Shown: one piece after another, positions 24,367 to 37,300 of the stretch
How the letters are laid out: each line of letters begins with the position of its first letter
Numbering within the stretch: the stretch's first letter is position 1
From: Arthrobotrys musiformis
Taxonomy: Eukaryota; Ascomycota; Orbiliomycetes; Orbiliales; Orbiliaceae
Reading direction: 5' to 3'
Assembly (NCBI GenBank): GCA_036971715.1
Contig: JAVHJL010000005.1
Coordinates: 2,976,001-3,040,000 of the forward strand
Length of the DNA stretch: 64,000 bases
Program-made: the position numbers and the translations under genes
Notes under the pieces: generated by a model
Database searches by the model: none
What the model saw: the letters and a program-made list of their open reading frames with translations, nothing else
Told to the model about the DNA's origin: nothing

Positions 24367-27300
24367 CTAGGCGGCAACATATTTGCCGCTCACAAGCTTC
24401 CGTACAGTGTGCACTTCCTTCCACTCGCCCTTTGGTTCAGCATTATCTTCCATATCGTCGGCGAACGGATCCTTTTCGGCCTCCGTGGGCGCTTTGAAAA
24501 CCTCAATTCCAACTCCGCTGCCCGCATTCTTAATGTCGTCACTTCCAAATATTTCCCACCGAACTTCAACGGGAGTAGGCTTCGCCAGGCCCTCCGTATG
24601 AATCCGGGCTATCAGCTTTCCGCCGGCCTCGTCCGCAAGTTTTACCTCAGGTATTCTCCACGCTATCCTCGATCTATCTTTGAAGAATATAGCCGCCGGC
24701 TTGGATTGGCACGACGTCGACTGGGCGCCTTCGACTCCCGTCACGATCACCAAGTTCCGTAGAGTTGGCGATGAAAACGGGCTATCCGAGAGCTTTTGGT
24801 TGAAGGACGGGTTTGGTTTGTAGGTGAGGATCAGCGATGCCTGGTGGTTTTCCAACTTCCAAGCCGGCGTGAATATGATTGGCGGACATGCTTGCATCGA
24901 TGTCTCATCCATTCTCAGCTGGTATCGGAATGAAACCGCTGTCCCTCTGAGATTCACTAGCGACACCGAATACTCCCCGGGCTTTGAACCAGGAGAAATA
25001 TGCGACTGGTTTAGCGATATCTTATCCATCATTCCATATTGGTCGAATCTCAGCGACTCGTTTGTCTGCACAGGTGCACCTTCGACGGGGTTGTAAGCCA
25101 AGGCGATTTCGCCAATAACGGTGACCTTGGATGTTTGCCCTGCGTCGAAGTGAGCACTAACATGCTCAATCAGCGACGCAGAAAGCCCAGGTTCATGCAA
25201 AGAGGGATGCTTGATCATTGCCTGAGCTCCCTGAGAAGCAGCGGATAATCCTGATGTTATCGATTGAGTGTCTGATCCAGCATCAGACGCCAATGTAGAT
25301 TGCCTGACCATTTTTAAAGGTGTGAAAGGGGAAGTTAGTGGATGATTGAGGGTTGACGCTGTCAGGGGTGTCGCCAGTGGGGTTGATGTCGTGGGTATAG
25401 TGGTGTCGATCGCTGTAGGGGTAAATGATGGAGTTGATTGAGCTACGGAAGGGGAAGTCTCGCTATTTCCTGTTAGAGAGGGCGAAATGGCTTCAATGGT
25501 TTCGGGTGATTTGGCTGTTCCGTTAGTCTCTGCAGGAGGGGCGGCAGGGGTAGCCGTGGTGACGGTGGCAATTGCAGCAACAGCTGGTGCATCTGGCACA
25601 CCCGTGTATATGGTATTTCTAACATCTCGACGGCCGCGATTACGCTTAGATACAGTTTGTTGCTACTCTGCAGTTAGTTTTCGAAAGGCCTTCGTAGTGT
25701 AGGGTGTGACGGACCACGCTTACCGCTCGGAGGGTAGTAGCCACTTTGGACATTGCATCTGCAGCTTCAGCCTCTTCTTCGGGAATGACATCATTTCTGA
25801 TCTCAAGCTTGAAAGTTGGCGCTTGCTCGGGCCTGGAAATATTATTGTTAGCTCCGTAAATTTGCTGATACAGTGGGGAATATGGCATACTCGGCGTGCA
25901 TCTCAATGTCTGGGATTTCGTCAACCAGACTCTTTTGAGGTGGCGGAACGCTGTAACCCTCAGCATCCTTCGTGATTTGCTAGAGAAAAAAAACGTTAGA
26001 CGGTTGCAACTATCAAAAAATTGATGTCTATTTCATATATGTTGCGTACCTGGTTGGTTGAGGATTGCGTCGGTGTCGTCGCATCGGCTGAACCTGGGGA
26101 CGTCTGGGACGGGGCAATCGGGCTGACTGGGGAAACCGTTGTATCCAACCGTTCCGGTTGTTCGCGCGGCGCAGGGCCGGCTTCAGCGGCAGCAGGGACG
26201 GAGAGGTTGTGTGCGGAAGCGCTGGGCGAATGGCTTCCAAAGCCGGAGGCCTTGCTAAAGCTACCGAGGCGATCGTTGGAAGTTCGGTGCTCGACCGGCG
26301 ACTGGTTCTGGTACGGGAAAATGGAGCTGTTTCGACGGCCCTTGAGGACGGTGCCCAACCTTCGCAAACCACCACCTAGGCCATGGCTGCCTGTGTGTTT
26401 TTCTCCAGTTGTGTCAGGATTTGGTTCGGTTCGCCCGTTTCCAAAGAGGCCGGAACTGAAAATCTTACCTTTCTCCGCCGAACCAGATGACTGAACACTA
26501 ATCGAGTCGTCGGTTACAATGGATGGTGTTTGTATAGCCGGAGGAGCCCGCTGACTAGGTGGCCTGCTTCCGATGCTTGCCGACGACTTGTTACCACACA
26601 CACGGTTCGCGAACGACTTGATTTCGTCTATGGTATTCACATCGAGTAGGGATTGAACGGTAGCCTCCATCAAAGTCTTGTAGTGGTCCATCTGGTCGAG
26701 TTCCAACGTTTGCATTCGAGTGAGGGATTCCCTGAGCTGGGTGATTCGTGCTTCGTCTACGGCCTGGAACTGCTCGAAAATAAACGGCGACTGGCTCTCC
26801 CAGTTGGTCATAGCTTCCTTCAAACCCGCAGTAGCTTCTGCAACCTTGGACGGTTCAGCCCGCTTGCCCTTCTTCTTAAGCTTCTCGACCTTGTCTTCGT
26901 TGGTATCAATCGATTTGGCCAAGCCGTTAAGGTTCCCTTCCATCGTTCTCAAACTGGCCCATTCCTTGTTGCTGGTGGAGAACTCCCGGATTGGGCGCTC
27001 GACCTCGAGCTCCAGCTTTTGGCAGTAGACATGATGGGAGTGCGCCAGAGTACCCGTCGAACTAACGATCCGCTGCCACGGTGCCTGGAAAAGACTATTT
27101 CATGAAAGTTATGCACATCCGTCAGTAGGGGTTTATATCCCGGAGGGTGGATAGGTATGTCTGTATGCATGGGCGGACACATACCCTAGTTCTGATGTTT
27201 CGCTGGGGTTGGGCCGCTTGCATAGCTTCTGGAGGCCTTGGACGTAGGCCTCTTCTACTTTCCGTCGCTCCTAAGAGACCGCCGTCTAAAGTATCAGCGA

Positions 27301-27706
27301 TCGAGTATTCTTCCCTTTGCAGTAGTGATTGACAGTGGTAGTGGTAGCGGTGGAGACGCAGGCGGCAGGCGGTTGTGGTTGTGGTTGTGGGGGAAATCTT
27401 ACGGCAAGCCAGTCGGCGATCTCGGTGTTGAGAACGTGGACCCGTTGCAGTCGGTCACGGAGGGCATTGAGCGACGCGTGGTGAGAGATGGTTGTCTGTT
27501 GTCATGTGGAACCGAGTGGGTGAGTAAGTATCTACCAGCGAGTCTTTTACTTGATTTATTTTTATGGGGAGATCGGGATGGATACATGGGGACGACCTCT
27601 GTAACAACATCTGACGTTGTGTGTTTGTATGGGAGGGAGAGAGTGAGGAAGGAAGAAAGGGAACAAACGGACTCACAGGAATGGCGGGATAATCGGTGCG
27701 CTCCAT
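24367..27706 (-). CDS. SYP1: Syp1/FCHo endocytic adaptor (F-BAR plus muHD)
   Basis: Seven minus-strand exons (27706-27677, 27495-27403, 27270-27185, 27094-26050, 25979-25891, 25832-25724, 25662-24367) give 915 residues. Syp1/FCHo proteins bend and bind plasma membrane early in clathrin endocytosis, recruit Ede1 and engage AP-2. The F-BAR region covers about 1-265 (VLNTEIADWLAERRKVEEAY across two exons, then FQAPWQRIVSST and KLELEVERPIREF). A Ser/Pro/Thr-rich linker with GRRRN-like and RGRRDVRNT basic motifs spans about 270-630. The C-terminal mu-homology domain is about 640-915 (GEIALAYNP, FRYQLRMDE, WRIPEVKL). The acceptor at 27095-27096 is chosen over one 11 nt downstream because it alone keeps phase. 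An ATG-rich upstream frame could extend the N-terminus, but the F-BAR start at 27706 fits the family. Confidence 0.94.
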
Positions 27707-28080
27707 ATTCCTCGGCTGGCTGTGCTGGCCGGCGTATGGGCTCGGGGTCTGTGGGCGAGTGTGGATGATGTCGAGGTTGATGGAGGTGACAGACCGATGT
27801 TGGAGCTGAAGCGGGAGATGCAAGCTGGAGAATGACTTCCAGAGGGCGGATGAGAGCGAATTGGAGTTAGTAGGGCCAGAATGGCGGCCGGGTCCAGTGG
27901 CAGCAGCAGTTGGGGGGTAAATGTGGAAACGGCTGCTCAGAATGGCTAAGGAGGAGGAGCGTTGGCTGTTGTTCCTGGCTGGACACATGCCGAGCAATTC
28001 TTACATAACCCGCCAGTGCACTTCTGTACTAGTTCCCAGTGCAGGCCTCAAATTATATCTCGAGATTGTATGGGGACTTT

Positions 28081-28118
28081 TATTTTATTTTTATTTTATT
28101 TTATTTTATATTTTATAA
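28081..28118. repeat. (TTTTA)n microsatellite
   Basis: Imperfect TTTTA/TTTTATT units read directly from the sequence. Confidence 0.85.
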
Positions 28119-28507
28119 TAAAAATAGAAAAATAGGAAATAAGGGTAAGAATGGGTAATTGTGGGAAAAGCATGCTGATTGATATTGATATATAGAAGGG
28201 AAGGGAATGTGATGGCAGAGAGTCCTTCCTGCGCTGGCCGATGGCATGGCTCCCCGCTGTAAGTTGCTGCTTGCTGCTTGCTGCTGCTGCCGCCGCCAGC
28301 TGCGAGGCTGCATGCAGAGGACCCCAACCAACCCCATATATAGGAAGCAGGTCTACATATCGTACAGCTGGCACAGCGTCTCCCTCCAACCGTCAAATCA
28401 GAACCAGACATCTTCGCCTCCATTCCCCGTTAGCTCTGCAAATCCCATTCAATCCGTCCACTCTGCATGAACGTACTACACACGTTCTCTCTTTCTTTCT
28501 CTCCGTC

Positions 28508-28535
28508 TTTTTTTTTTTTTTTTTTTTTTTTTTTT
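28508..28535. repeat. poly-T tract, 28 nt
   Basis: An uninterrupted run of T, possibly a relic poly-A tail read on the other strand or simple slippage. No retroelement sequence is recognisable beside it. Confidence 0.9.
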
Positions 28536-28902
28536 GTAACCGTGCTAGAAGCTTCTTTGGAATCAATTGATATCATATCTCACTAAACACCAAGCTATCG
28601 ATATCTATCACTCCACCCTGCATCTCCCATCCCACCAATCTCTCTACTTGTACTTGTCTCACATCTTCAAAGTATTTAACTTGCATAAAGACTTGTTTGT
28701 CAAGTCAGCACTACTGATATCGGTGGGTAGGTACTTGGGTAGGTACAGCTAATCGAAGATACTAATTAAGTACACTCCAGGAATCTGAATCTGAAGCAAG
28801 GGCGCTGCTGCATCGCACCGGCCACCAGGTTCCGGGTCGACGTCACCGGCAGGATGGTCGTTAGCATTTCTGCCCGTTTTCAGGCCACCCAGCGGCTGTA
28901 TG

Positions 28903-28928
28903 CCAACCAACCAACCAACCAACCAACC
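28903..28928. repeat. (CCAA)n microsatellite
   Basis: Six and a half CCAA units about 50 bp upstream of the kinase start, followed after CGG by two more. Confidence 0.9.
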
Positions 28929-28979
28929 GGCCAACCAACCGAACTGGTTAGAGCTACGGGGACTAGTTAGCTAACCTGC

Positions 28980-30461
28980 ATGAAATCTGACAGATCGGCT
29001 AAGATCACACATTCCAATATCAACATCTCTCCCGCCGATGCGCTTGTCCTTGCAAAGGCTATCGAAAAGGACTTTGCAAAACTGGCATCTTCCGAGGTAT
29101 CTCTTTGCATTATTGTTTCTCGTGCTTTCTTTGTGCAAAGTCCATATATGTTTTCCAATCGATAACATTATCGATCGTGACCATTCAATTTTTCCTGTTT
29201 GGGTTTTGCTCTTGTGTAATATAGGGAATATAGGAGCCTGAAAAGGGTTGCCGGCTGACTTCTGTGGCAGGATCATTACAATTCGCTGGTTGCTGCCTTC
29301 GAGCCAGAGGAGCCTCAAAATGATGCTCCACTCCAACTACCAGCCGCAAAGGGCAACTCTGCACAAAACAACCCTCAATTGGAGGCTACCCAGGATGAAT
29401 TGACCAAGATATCCTTTGGCAGATACCATAACTGTAAGGAACACTCGCTAGGTGGTTCATCAACTATCTTCAAGTCAAGGGATCCTGTCACCAAGGAACT
29501 CGTCGCATTGAAGGTGACTTCCACATGGGTCCAACCCCACGATGCCTACCGAGAATCTCGACTTCTGAAGCGTCTTGGGGGAGACGAAACCCATATTCTA
29601 ACATTGCTGGAGACAGAGACCCTTCGCGGCGAGTTCATCCTGGTCCTCCCATATTATCCATTGACCCTAGCAGATGTCATAGGAAAGGGAAAAAAGAGCC
29701 ACTTACCCCGGATCTTCAAGCAGGTCGCGAAGGCTCTATCTTTCGTCCATGCCAATGGCGTGATTCACCGAGATATTAAACCTGGAAATATCTTGCTGAA
29801 ATCCGAAGATGGTCCAGCATATCTCTGTGATTTTGGGACGGCCTGGGCGTTGAATGACCACCATCCGGATGAGACAGCTGACAACAAGGTAATTGAAATT
29901 GGGACGACCTGTTATAGGCCCCCAGAAACGTTATTTGGCTATCGTGAATACGGCACAGAGGTGGATATCTGGGCGTTCGGCTGCGTTATCGCGGAAGCCG
30001 AAAACGGCGCGCCATTATTCGAACCTGGAGATTTGGGAACCGACTTGAGGCTCATTCTTTCCATTTTCCAATCATTGGGCACGCCGAACCTAAGCACATG
30101 GCCCGTATGTCTACCCACACACATATCTCTCTTGTTCAACCAATCAGGGTATACAATCCTAATTTGCGCTAAAAATATATATTGATAACTCTTTTTTTTC
30201 AGGAGGCAAACCATTTTCCAGATTTTAGCAAGATGATTTTCAATGAGTTCCCACCTCAGCCATGGCAGACGCTTCTCCCCAATGCTAGCTCTGAGGCGCT
30301 GGAGCTGATCAAAAACATGGTCACTTACAGCCAGGGAAAAAGACTTTCAGCCGAAGAGGTATTTCATGCAAACACAACTCACATCTTGCATATCTTTTTC
30401 TGGGGGTCCCACCGCTGACCTTGGAACGCAACAGATTCTGAAACACCCTTATTTGATGTGA
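28980..30461 (+). CDS. CDK-like protein kinase, candidate CDK-activating kinase (Csk1 type)
   Basis: Exons 28980-29096, 29271-30104, 30203-30358 and 30435-30461 give 377 residues. The N-terminal 70 residues are non-catalytic. The glycine loop is degenerate (LGGSSTIFKSRD), followed by the catalytic-lysine segment LVALKVTS. The catalytic loop is VIHRDIKPGN near residue 205 and DFGTAW lies near 226. CYRPPE precedes VDIWAFGCV, which is a CDK-like layout. DFGTAW with a divergent glycine loop resembles fission yeast Csk1, a kinase that activates Mcs6 and Cdc2; that assignment is inference. The last exon is only nine codons (ILKHPYLM), a normal CMGC-kinase end. All introns are GT-AG and phase 0. Confidence 0.88.
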
Positions 30462-31813
30462 AAGGCTTATGGGTGCATGTAAGTAAGTGCTGTCGTCTGA
30501 ACAGATTCTCAAATTCGTCTTCCTCTCTTTTAACCAACTAGTGATTTAGGGTTTCCATGGATAACAATCGCAAAACTCGAGAGAGAGATGGAACGTTGTA
30601 TTAATATTGCTCTCCGAAATTATCGTGGCGTGAACATGGCTTGCGTTGCCAGGTTGTTTGTGGTAGAGACCTTCTCGAAGACCGCGGCTTACTGCATAAT
30701 AAGACAGAAATAGAACCACTGACAGTTGACATGTCTCTCCCATCCGCGTGCCTGTGCTTGAAATTCATCTGAACACCAGCAATGAAGCCTAACCCCTGAG
30801 AGTCTCTCATCGAGGGAGAAACTACTACCAAAGAGATCGTCTGCCCATGGCGACATTGCCCGTCGATTTTTAAATGTGACTTGCCGTCGTTCGCTCTATC
30901 GCAGAGCAAAACAGCAGCTGCCAACGTATGTTCATTATGTCATTTGCACCTGTTCATTGATGTTCGCGAAACCTTCGCTGCAATTTGAGACCTCGACTAG
31001 CGGGCCAATGACCGCCTACTAATCTCCATCCTTGTGAAAAGGGGAAATTACACAAGCGTTTTGGAATGCAGTGCCTTGCCCTGATCCGGGATAGTGCCGC
31101 TCTGTTCATGGGCAGAGACATGGTTTAATCTTGTTCAGCCCAATCAGAGATAGGGGCTTGCGCAAGACTGAACATAACGCCAGCCCGCTCGCAGCCAAAC
31201 TGACCTTCGACGCAGGTTGTCGTTCTGGGAAAGGGCGCTTTACATCCCACTCTATTTGCTGCAGAACCCAACCATTGTCAACAGACAATTGAGATGGACA
31301 TCACTTTTTCCGCCCCAGTCAATCGAGCGGGATGACGGTTCATTTGATAGAGGTTTCCAGACATGGGTCCATGCTCAGGATAGTCCTACTATCCTTCTCA
31401 AGACCCTTTGAGAGTGTTTCCCACCTCCCTTCTGGTGGTTGCCAGGCACCTTCCTTTTTGTAGCACGCTACCTTTTCTTTCCCTGTTCCCTCGTCCTTTT
31501 CCTCTTCCCTTCCCCCCATCTTCTGTTCCTTCACAGTCGATGCCATCTTTCACTCTTTGTGAAGAGACACTTTGACCTCACCGTCATTCCTTAGAATCGA
31601 CGCTGTTTCGCCAGAGCTAAAGGTCTGCCATTCCTTTCAGACTTTCTGCCAGTGCTGCCTCTCTTTCCACCGCAAAGTCACTCCTTCGTCCACATATCAT
31701 TCCGAATTATCCACCTAATACGAATCGCACCAAAACATATCTGTATACACTGTTTTATATCTGGAAACTCCAACTGCTCACGGATTTGTATACGACTATT
31801 GTAATTCTTCAAA
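30462..31813. other. intergenic region, no supported gene
   Basis: 1.35 kb between the kinase and the SH3 protein gene. A 107-codon minus-strand frame at 30601-30924 has a mixed composition but no recognisable motif, splice partner or homologue. A CT-rich leader precedes the SH3 gene from about 31430, consistent with a long 5' untranslated region. Confidence 0.5.
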
Positions 31814-33232
31814 ATGGACCACAGCAATCATATCCTTCGACATGCGCACCACCTTCGCAAAAGAGTGGCGATGCCAGAACCACAAGGTGGGACGAAGACC
31901 GTCGTTGAGGTAGTCTTCGTCACTTCACCTCCCACTTTCGACGGCGAGCCAGCTGGATTTGTAACCGCAGATCCCCAAGATGGCCCGACCTTGGTAGAGG
32001 TGGTGACGGCTCTGCCAACTTCCACTTCATCGCCATCTCGCTCAAAGCAACAAAGCGTCGCCGCGCAAGAGGAGGAATCCGAAAAAGAAGAATTGAAGAC
32101 GACAATGAGGACCTCCACAAGGTCGCAGGCATCTGTTGCCTCATCGGCAGCATCGTCAGAATCATCCGTTGTCAAGGCCTCGACAATCGCCACGACAACC
32201 CCATCCCACACTACTGCATTTGGTGGCGCTGCTACTTTGGGGTCCGCCACATCGGCAGCCCTGCCCACCGCAACCGAAGCTCCTACAAATAGCGCAGGTC
32301 TGACTATTGGCGCATATGCTGGTATCGTCGGTGGCGGTGTGGCTCTCATCATGCTCGTCGTGGTCATTGTCGCCGTCATGGTCAAGAAGCGTAACAATAA
32401 GAGCTATGAGAAGCCGGAGGACGAGAAGAACATGAAGCACCTGTCGTTCAGCGATAGGTCGACACCATCTCCAGTCTCCCCAGTTCCAACTCCCAAGCCC
32501 GCTATGGCCCTCGCTCCTAAACTTGAGATCAGACCAATGACCCAATTTGACGGTTCCTTCTTCCCCAGTGGGAACACCGATACCATGAGATCCCAACAAG
32601 AGAAACCAATCAGGGCCCCTCCTCCAGCATTGTCCCTCGACTCCAAGAATCTTACACCCGGTCCTTTCGAAACTCCAGAACCATCGCCAGCAATGTCCGC
32701 TTTTTCGGATAGCTCCAACATTACACTGCCAATCCAAGGCGCCACCGGTGGCCCCAACTCATCCTCGCCAGTTCACCGTGTCATGGTTGACTTCAAGCCA
32801 TCTATGGCCGATGAACTCGAACTCCGCTCAGGTGAAGTCGTCAGAATGCTCCACGAATACGACGATGGATGGGCACTCTGCATCCGTCTAGATCGAACCC
32901 AACAAGGTGTTTGCCCGCGTACCTGTCTCTCCCCCAAACCCGTTAAGCCGCGCCCGCCACCACCGGGTATCCGCGGTCCAGGAGGTCCTCCACACCCATA
33001 CTCTCCAAGCGCCGGTCGACCACAATCTCCTAGCTTCGGACCTGGCTCGCGTCCTCAATCCCCTCGCAGCCCTGGCCCCAATCGTCCACCGATGTCTCCA
33101 AAGGGTATGCCTGGTCCACCACGCCGACCGATGGGATCCGATTCCCGCCCAGAGAGCCCAATGGGCGCTCGTCCACCCCACCCTCTTAGCAGAGTCCAGA
33201 GGGATGACGATGTTCAGTTCCACGCCATGTAA
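31814..33232 (+). CDS. single-pass membrane protein with SH3 domain
   Basis: A single exon of 472 residues. There is no clear signal peptide. The N-terminal 165 residues are Ser/Thr-rich, like a glycosylated extracellular stalk. A transmembrane segment lies at about 168-192 (GIVGGGVALIMLVVVIVAV), followed by KKR, which puts the C-terminus in the cytosol. An SH3 domain lies at about 320-375 (VMVDFKPSMADELELRSGE, then DDGWALC and GVCPRTCL). The tail is Pro/Arg/Ser-rich and could bind SH3 domains itself. The arrangement resembles yeast Fus1 (stalk, TM, SH3) but sequence identity is not evident to me. A role in polarity or surface signalling is inference. The start at 31814 is the first ATG after a CT-rich leader. 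Confidence 0.88.
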   Translation: MDHSNHILRHAHHLRKRVAMPEPQGGTKTVVEVVFVTSPPTFDGEPAGFVTADPQDGPTLVEVVTALPTSTSSPSRSKQQSVAAQEEESEKEELKTTMRTSTRSQASVASSAASSESSVVKASTIATTTPSHTTAFGGAATLGSATSAALPTATEAPTNSAGLTIGAYAGIVGGGVALIMLVVVIVAVMVKKRNNKSYEKPEDEKNMKHLSFSDRSTPSPVSPVPTPKPAMALAPKLEIRPMTQFDGSFFPSGNTDTMRSQQEKPIRAPPPALSLDSKNLTPGPFETPEPSPAMSAFSDSSNITLPIQGATGGPNSSSPVHRVMVDFKPSMADELELRSGEVVRMLHEYDDGWALCIRLDRTQQGVCPRTCLSPKPVKPRPPPPGIRGPGGPPHPYSPSAGRPQSPSFGPGSRPQSPRSPGPNRPPMSPKGMPGPPRRPMGSDSRPESPMGARPPHPLSRVQRDDDVQFHAM

Positions 33233-34300
33233 AGTGTGGCACTGTGGCTTGGGTGGGTTCAGCGTCCTTTCGTTTAGATTTCCTTAATGATTTAATGCAA
33301 CCGTGGATCAGAAGGAGTCCCAAAACCATTCCTTCTACAAAGATCCACACCCCTTCCTCCTTCCCCCTAATTTCCTCTTTTTCTTTTCCCGGACATGTTT
33401 CAATGAATTTCTATATTTCTCTCTCCTTGGATTTCAACGGTTGGGCCGGAAAGGGACGGAGGCTTCATCCTCGCAAACAGGATGGAGTCAAGGAACTTGC
33501 TGTTACGTGGTATTTGCACGTGTTATTTTGTGTCTTATTGTATTGATATCCCCTCTTGTTCTCTTCTTACATTCCTTAAATCTATTTCTTTCATTTTTTT
33601 TCCCTTTTTCTCGGTTTGGATCGCACAGGGCAGGCCGGTTTCTGGTAGTATGTTGAGCGTGCTCGTCCTTTTTGGTCTATTTTAATCGGCGGGTGTCCTC
33701 CTTTTTTTTTTCCTTTTAATATTCTGCCCTGTGCATATTATATTAAGCCCCTGCGCGTGTGTACGTGTGAGCGTCCGAGGATTGTTTTTGGCGTCGTTGG
33801 TGCGAGTTGGGAGGAGGTTTAGGTAGAGTTATACTACTAGTTGAGAGGGGGAGCAGAGGAGGTGAAATAAAATACCATACCCATACCTTTTATACCGTCA
33901 TTCGCTACTCCTTACTATTCTCATTTGAGTCTGGTGCATGTTGATGCTGGTGATATGTGATGTGCATCGGAAATATGTGATCGAACGAGCTAGCTCTGGG
34001 CTTTGGATCGATCGAGTTAGACTGCAGCCAGAACCCCGCGTTGCCGATGCGGCGGGGACACAACAATGCAACAAACTGCTGTTAGTTAGCAATCTTTGGT
34101 GGGGTTGGAAGTGACTCTTAAATTTTCCCCCCGATTAGCTACCATTATTAATTGTCCCATCGCATAACCATTGAATCGCCATTACCTTGCATCGTCAACA
34201 TCAGCACCCTCATCGACTTCTACAACAGAGAGAATAGTTGAATTGCACTTTACCCTTCTCCCAATTTGTACCAAACAAAGGGAGGGGCCGGAATCCCACC
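33233..34300. other. intergenic region
   Basis: 1.07 kb containing the 3' flank of the SH3 gene and the promoter of isoleucyl-tRNA synthetase, both on the plus strand. T-rich stretches occur at 33590-33610 and 33700-33720. Open frames are short and Phe/Leu-rich. Nothing else is supported. Confidence 0.5.
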
Positions 34301-37300
34301 ATGGCATCCATCAACTTCTCCCAAGAGGAAGAGCGCATCCTCGCCTTCTGGAAGGAAATTGATGCCTTCAAAACCTCTGTAAAGCTCTCCGAGGGTAGGA
34401 AACCCTTCACCTTCTACGATGGTCCACCGTTCGCCACCGGCCTTCCTCACTACGGACATCTGTTGGCCTCTACTATCAAGGACATCGTACCCCGGTACGC
34501 TCATATGAGGGGACACTATGTTGAACGACGATTCGGATGGGATACCCATGGTCTACCGGTGGAACATGAGATTGATAAGAAGCTCGGGATCACTGGAAAG
34601 GAGGATGTTATGAAGATGGGGATTAAGGCGTATAACGCCGAATGCAGAGCTATCGTTATGAGATATGCTGAAGAGTGGGAGAAGACCATTGGAAGATTGG
34701 GACGATGGATTGATTTCCAAAATGACTACAAGGTAACTCAATCCTTTTGCTTATACAAATGGTGGGGGGAATATGTTTGGACAATGTACTGACGGGATTG
34801 TAGACACTGAAACCAGAGTTCATGGAGAGCGTTTGGTGGGTGTTCAAGCAGCTGTTCGAGAAGGAGCAGGTATACAGAGGATACAGGGTTATGCCTTACT
34901 CTACCGCCTGTACGACACCTTTGAGCAACTTTGAAGCTCAACAGAACTACAAGGATGTACAGGACCCCGCTGTCGTCGTCACGTTCCCCCTTGTGGACGA
35001 CCCAACAACCTCTTTACTCGCCTGGACGACCACACCGTGGACCCTGCCGTCCCATACCGGTATCGCTGCTCACCCGGACTTCGAGTACATCAAGATCTTC
35101 GACGAGAAGGCTGGACAGCACTACATCCTTTTGGAGTCTTGTTTGAAGACTCTCTACAAAGACCCCAAGAAAGCCAAGTTTAAGGTTGTTGAGAAGCTCA
35201 CGGGCAAGGATATGCTTGGATGGAAATACCAGCCATTGTTCGACTACTTCTACGAGGACTTCAAGGATTACGGCTTCAGTGTTCTCAATGCCACATATGT
35301 TACCCAAGACAGCGGTGTCGGCTTAGTTCATCAGGCTCCAGCTTTCGGTGAGGAGGATTACAACGTTGCATTCGAGCACGGTGTCATCAACGACAAGAGG
35401 CTGCCTCCTAATCCTGTCGATGAGGCGGGCAAGTTCACTGCCCAGGTTACTGACTTCGCCGGCATGTATGTCAAGGATGCCGACAAGAAGATCATCAAGC
35501 ATCTGAAGGATAAGGGTCGTTTGATTGTCGACAGCACCATTACCCACAGTTACCCCTTCTGTTGGAGATCCGATACTCCTCTCCTCTACAAGGCCGTCCC
35601 AGCCTGGTTCGTCAAGATTCCAACCATCATTCCTCAGATGCTAAAGAACATTGAGGATATGCACTGGACCCCCGGAAACGTCAAGGATAAGCGTTTCTCA
35701 AATTGGATCGCCAACGCTAGAGATTGGAACATCTCGAGAAACAGATATTGGGGTACCCCGCTGCCCATCTGGGTTAGCGAGGACTATGAGGAGATGGTCT
35801 GCATCGGTTCCATTGCCGAGCTCGAGGAGCTTTCTGGTATCACCGGTATCACTGATTTGCATCGAGATTCCATCGACCATATCACCATCCCATCGAAGAA
35901 GGGCAAAGGTGATTTGAAACGCATTGAGGAGGTCTTTGACTGCTGGTTTGAGTCCGGAAGTATGCCCTACGGAAGCAAGCACTACCCATTCGAGAATAAG
36001 GAGCAGTTTGAGAGTGCTTTCCCCGCAGACTTTATCGCCGAAGGTCTCGACCAGACCAGAGGGTGGTTCTACACTCTTACGGTCCTCGGTACCCACCTGT
36101 TCGGTATCTCGCCGTTCAAAAACTGCATTGTCAACGGTATCGTGTTGGCCGAGGACGGCAAGAAGATGTCGAAGCGATTGAAGAACTATCCGGATCCAAC
36201 GACCGTCATGGATGCCTATGGTTCGGATCCTCTTCGTCTATATCTTATCAACTCGCCTGTCGTTAGGGCCGAGCCGTTGAGGTTCAAGGAATCTGGTGTC
36301 AAGGAAGTTGTTTCCAAGGTGCTCCTTCCGCTCTGGAACAGCTACAACTTCTTTGCTGGACAAGCAGCGCTCTTTAAGAAGGTCCATGGTGAAGAATTCG
36401 TCTTCCACCTTGAAGGCGGCGGAAGCAAGAATGTGATGGACCGATGGATCCTTGCCAGCACATCCAGCTTCCTCGCCTTTGTCAACAAGGAAATGGCGGC
36501 TTATCGTCTGTACACTGTCGTTCCGCGTATCCTCGAGCAAATCGACAATATGACCAACTGGTACATTCGATTTAATAGGAAGAGATTAAAGGGCGAGTAC
36601 GGAAAGGAAGACACCCTTCACGCCTTGAACTCGTTGTTTGAGGTTCTGTTTACCATCGTTCGGGGTATGGCGCCTTTCACACCGTTCATCACGGATAACC
36701 TGTACCAGAAGCTGTTACCGCATATCCCCAAGGAGATGTTGCCGGAAGATCACAGATCCGTTCACTTCTTGAGCTACCCAGAGGTCAGAGAGGAGCTGTA
36801 CGATGAGGTTGTGGAGAGACAGGTGGCGAGGATGCAGAAGGTTATCGATTTGGGACGTGTTAGCCGAGAGCGTAAGGCTATCGGGCTCAAGACCCCACTC
36901 AAGACTTTGGTCGTCATCCACCCAGACCCGCAATACCTCTCCGACGTTGAGAGCCTGCAATCCTACATCAAGTCCGAGTTGAACATTCGAGAACTTGTGT
37001 TGAGCTCTGATGAGGAGAAGTACGGTGTCAAGTATACCCTGCAAGCCGACTGGCCGACTTTGGGCAAGAAGTTGAAGAAGGACGTGCAGAGGGTGAAGAA
37101 GGCGCTGCCGAGCCTTTCTTCGTCGGCTTGCAAGGCTTTTGTTGCCGATAAGGAGATTTCAGTGGATGGGATCCAACTTGTTGAGGAGGATTTGAAGGTG
37201 TTCAGAGAAATCGATCCCGAGAGCCCTTACTGCCAGGATCACGAGACGAATACGGATCAAGATGTGCTTACCATCTTGGACGTTGCTTTGCATCGTGAGC

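Larger units (their letters stand above)
27707..28979. other. divergent intergenic region, repeat-rich
   Basis: 1.27 kb between Syp1 (minus) and a kinase gene (plus). It contains a TTTTA repeat, GCT-rich sequence near 28260-28310, a long T run and a CCAA repeat. Several open frames here are only products of low-complexity sequence. It probably holds both promoters; no gene is supported. Confidence 0.55.

Noticed and set aside
28508..28535. Poly-T as evidence of a retroposed element
   Set aside because: No coding or tRNA-like sequence or target-site duplication was seen beside it.
28241..28570. Plus-strand frame with a signal-peptide-like Leu/Ala start
   Set aside because: The hydrophobic start is produced by GCT-rich repeat sequence and the end by a poly-T run. 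No splice partner or motif was found.
30601..30924. 107-codon minus-strand frame
   Set aside because: Mixed composition but no conserved motif, no splice evidence and no supported neighbouring exon.
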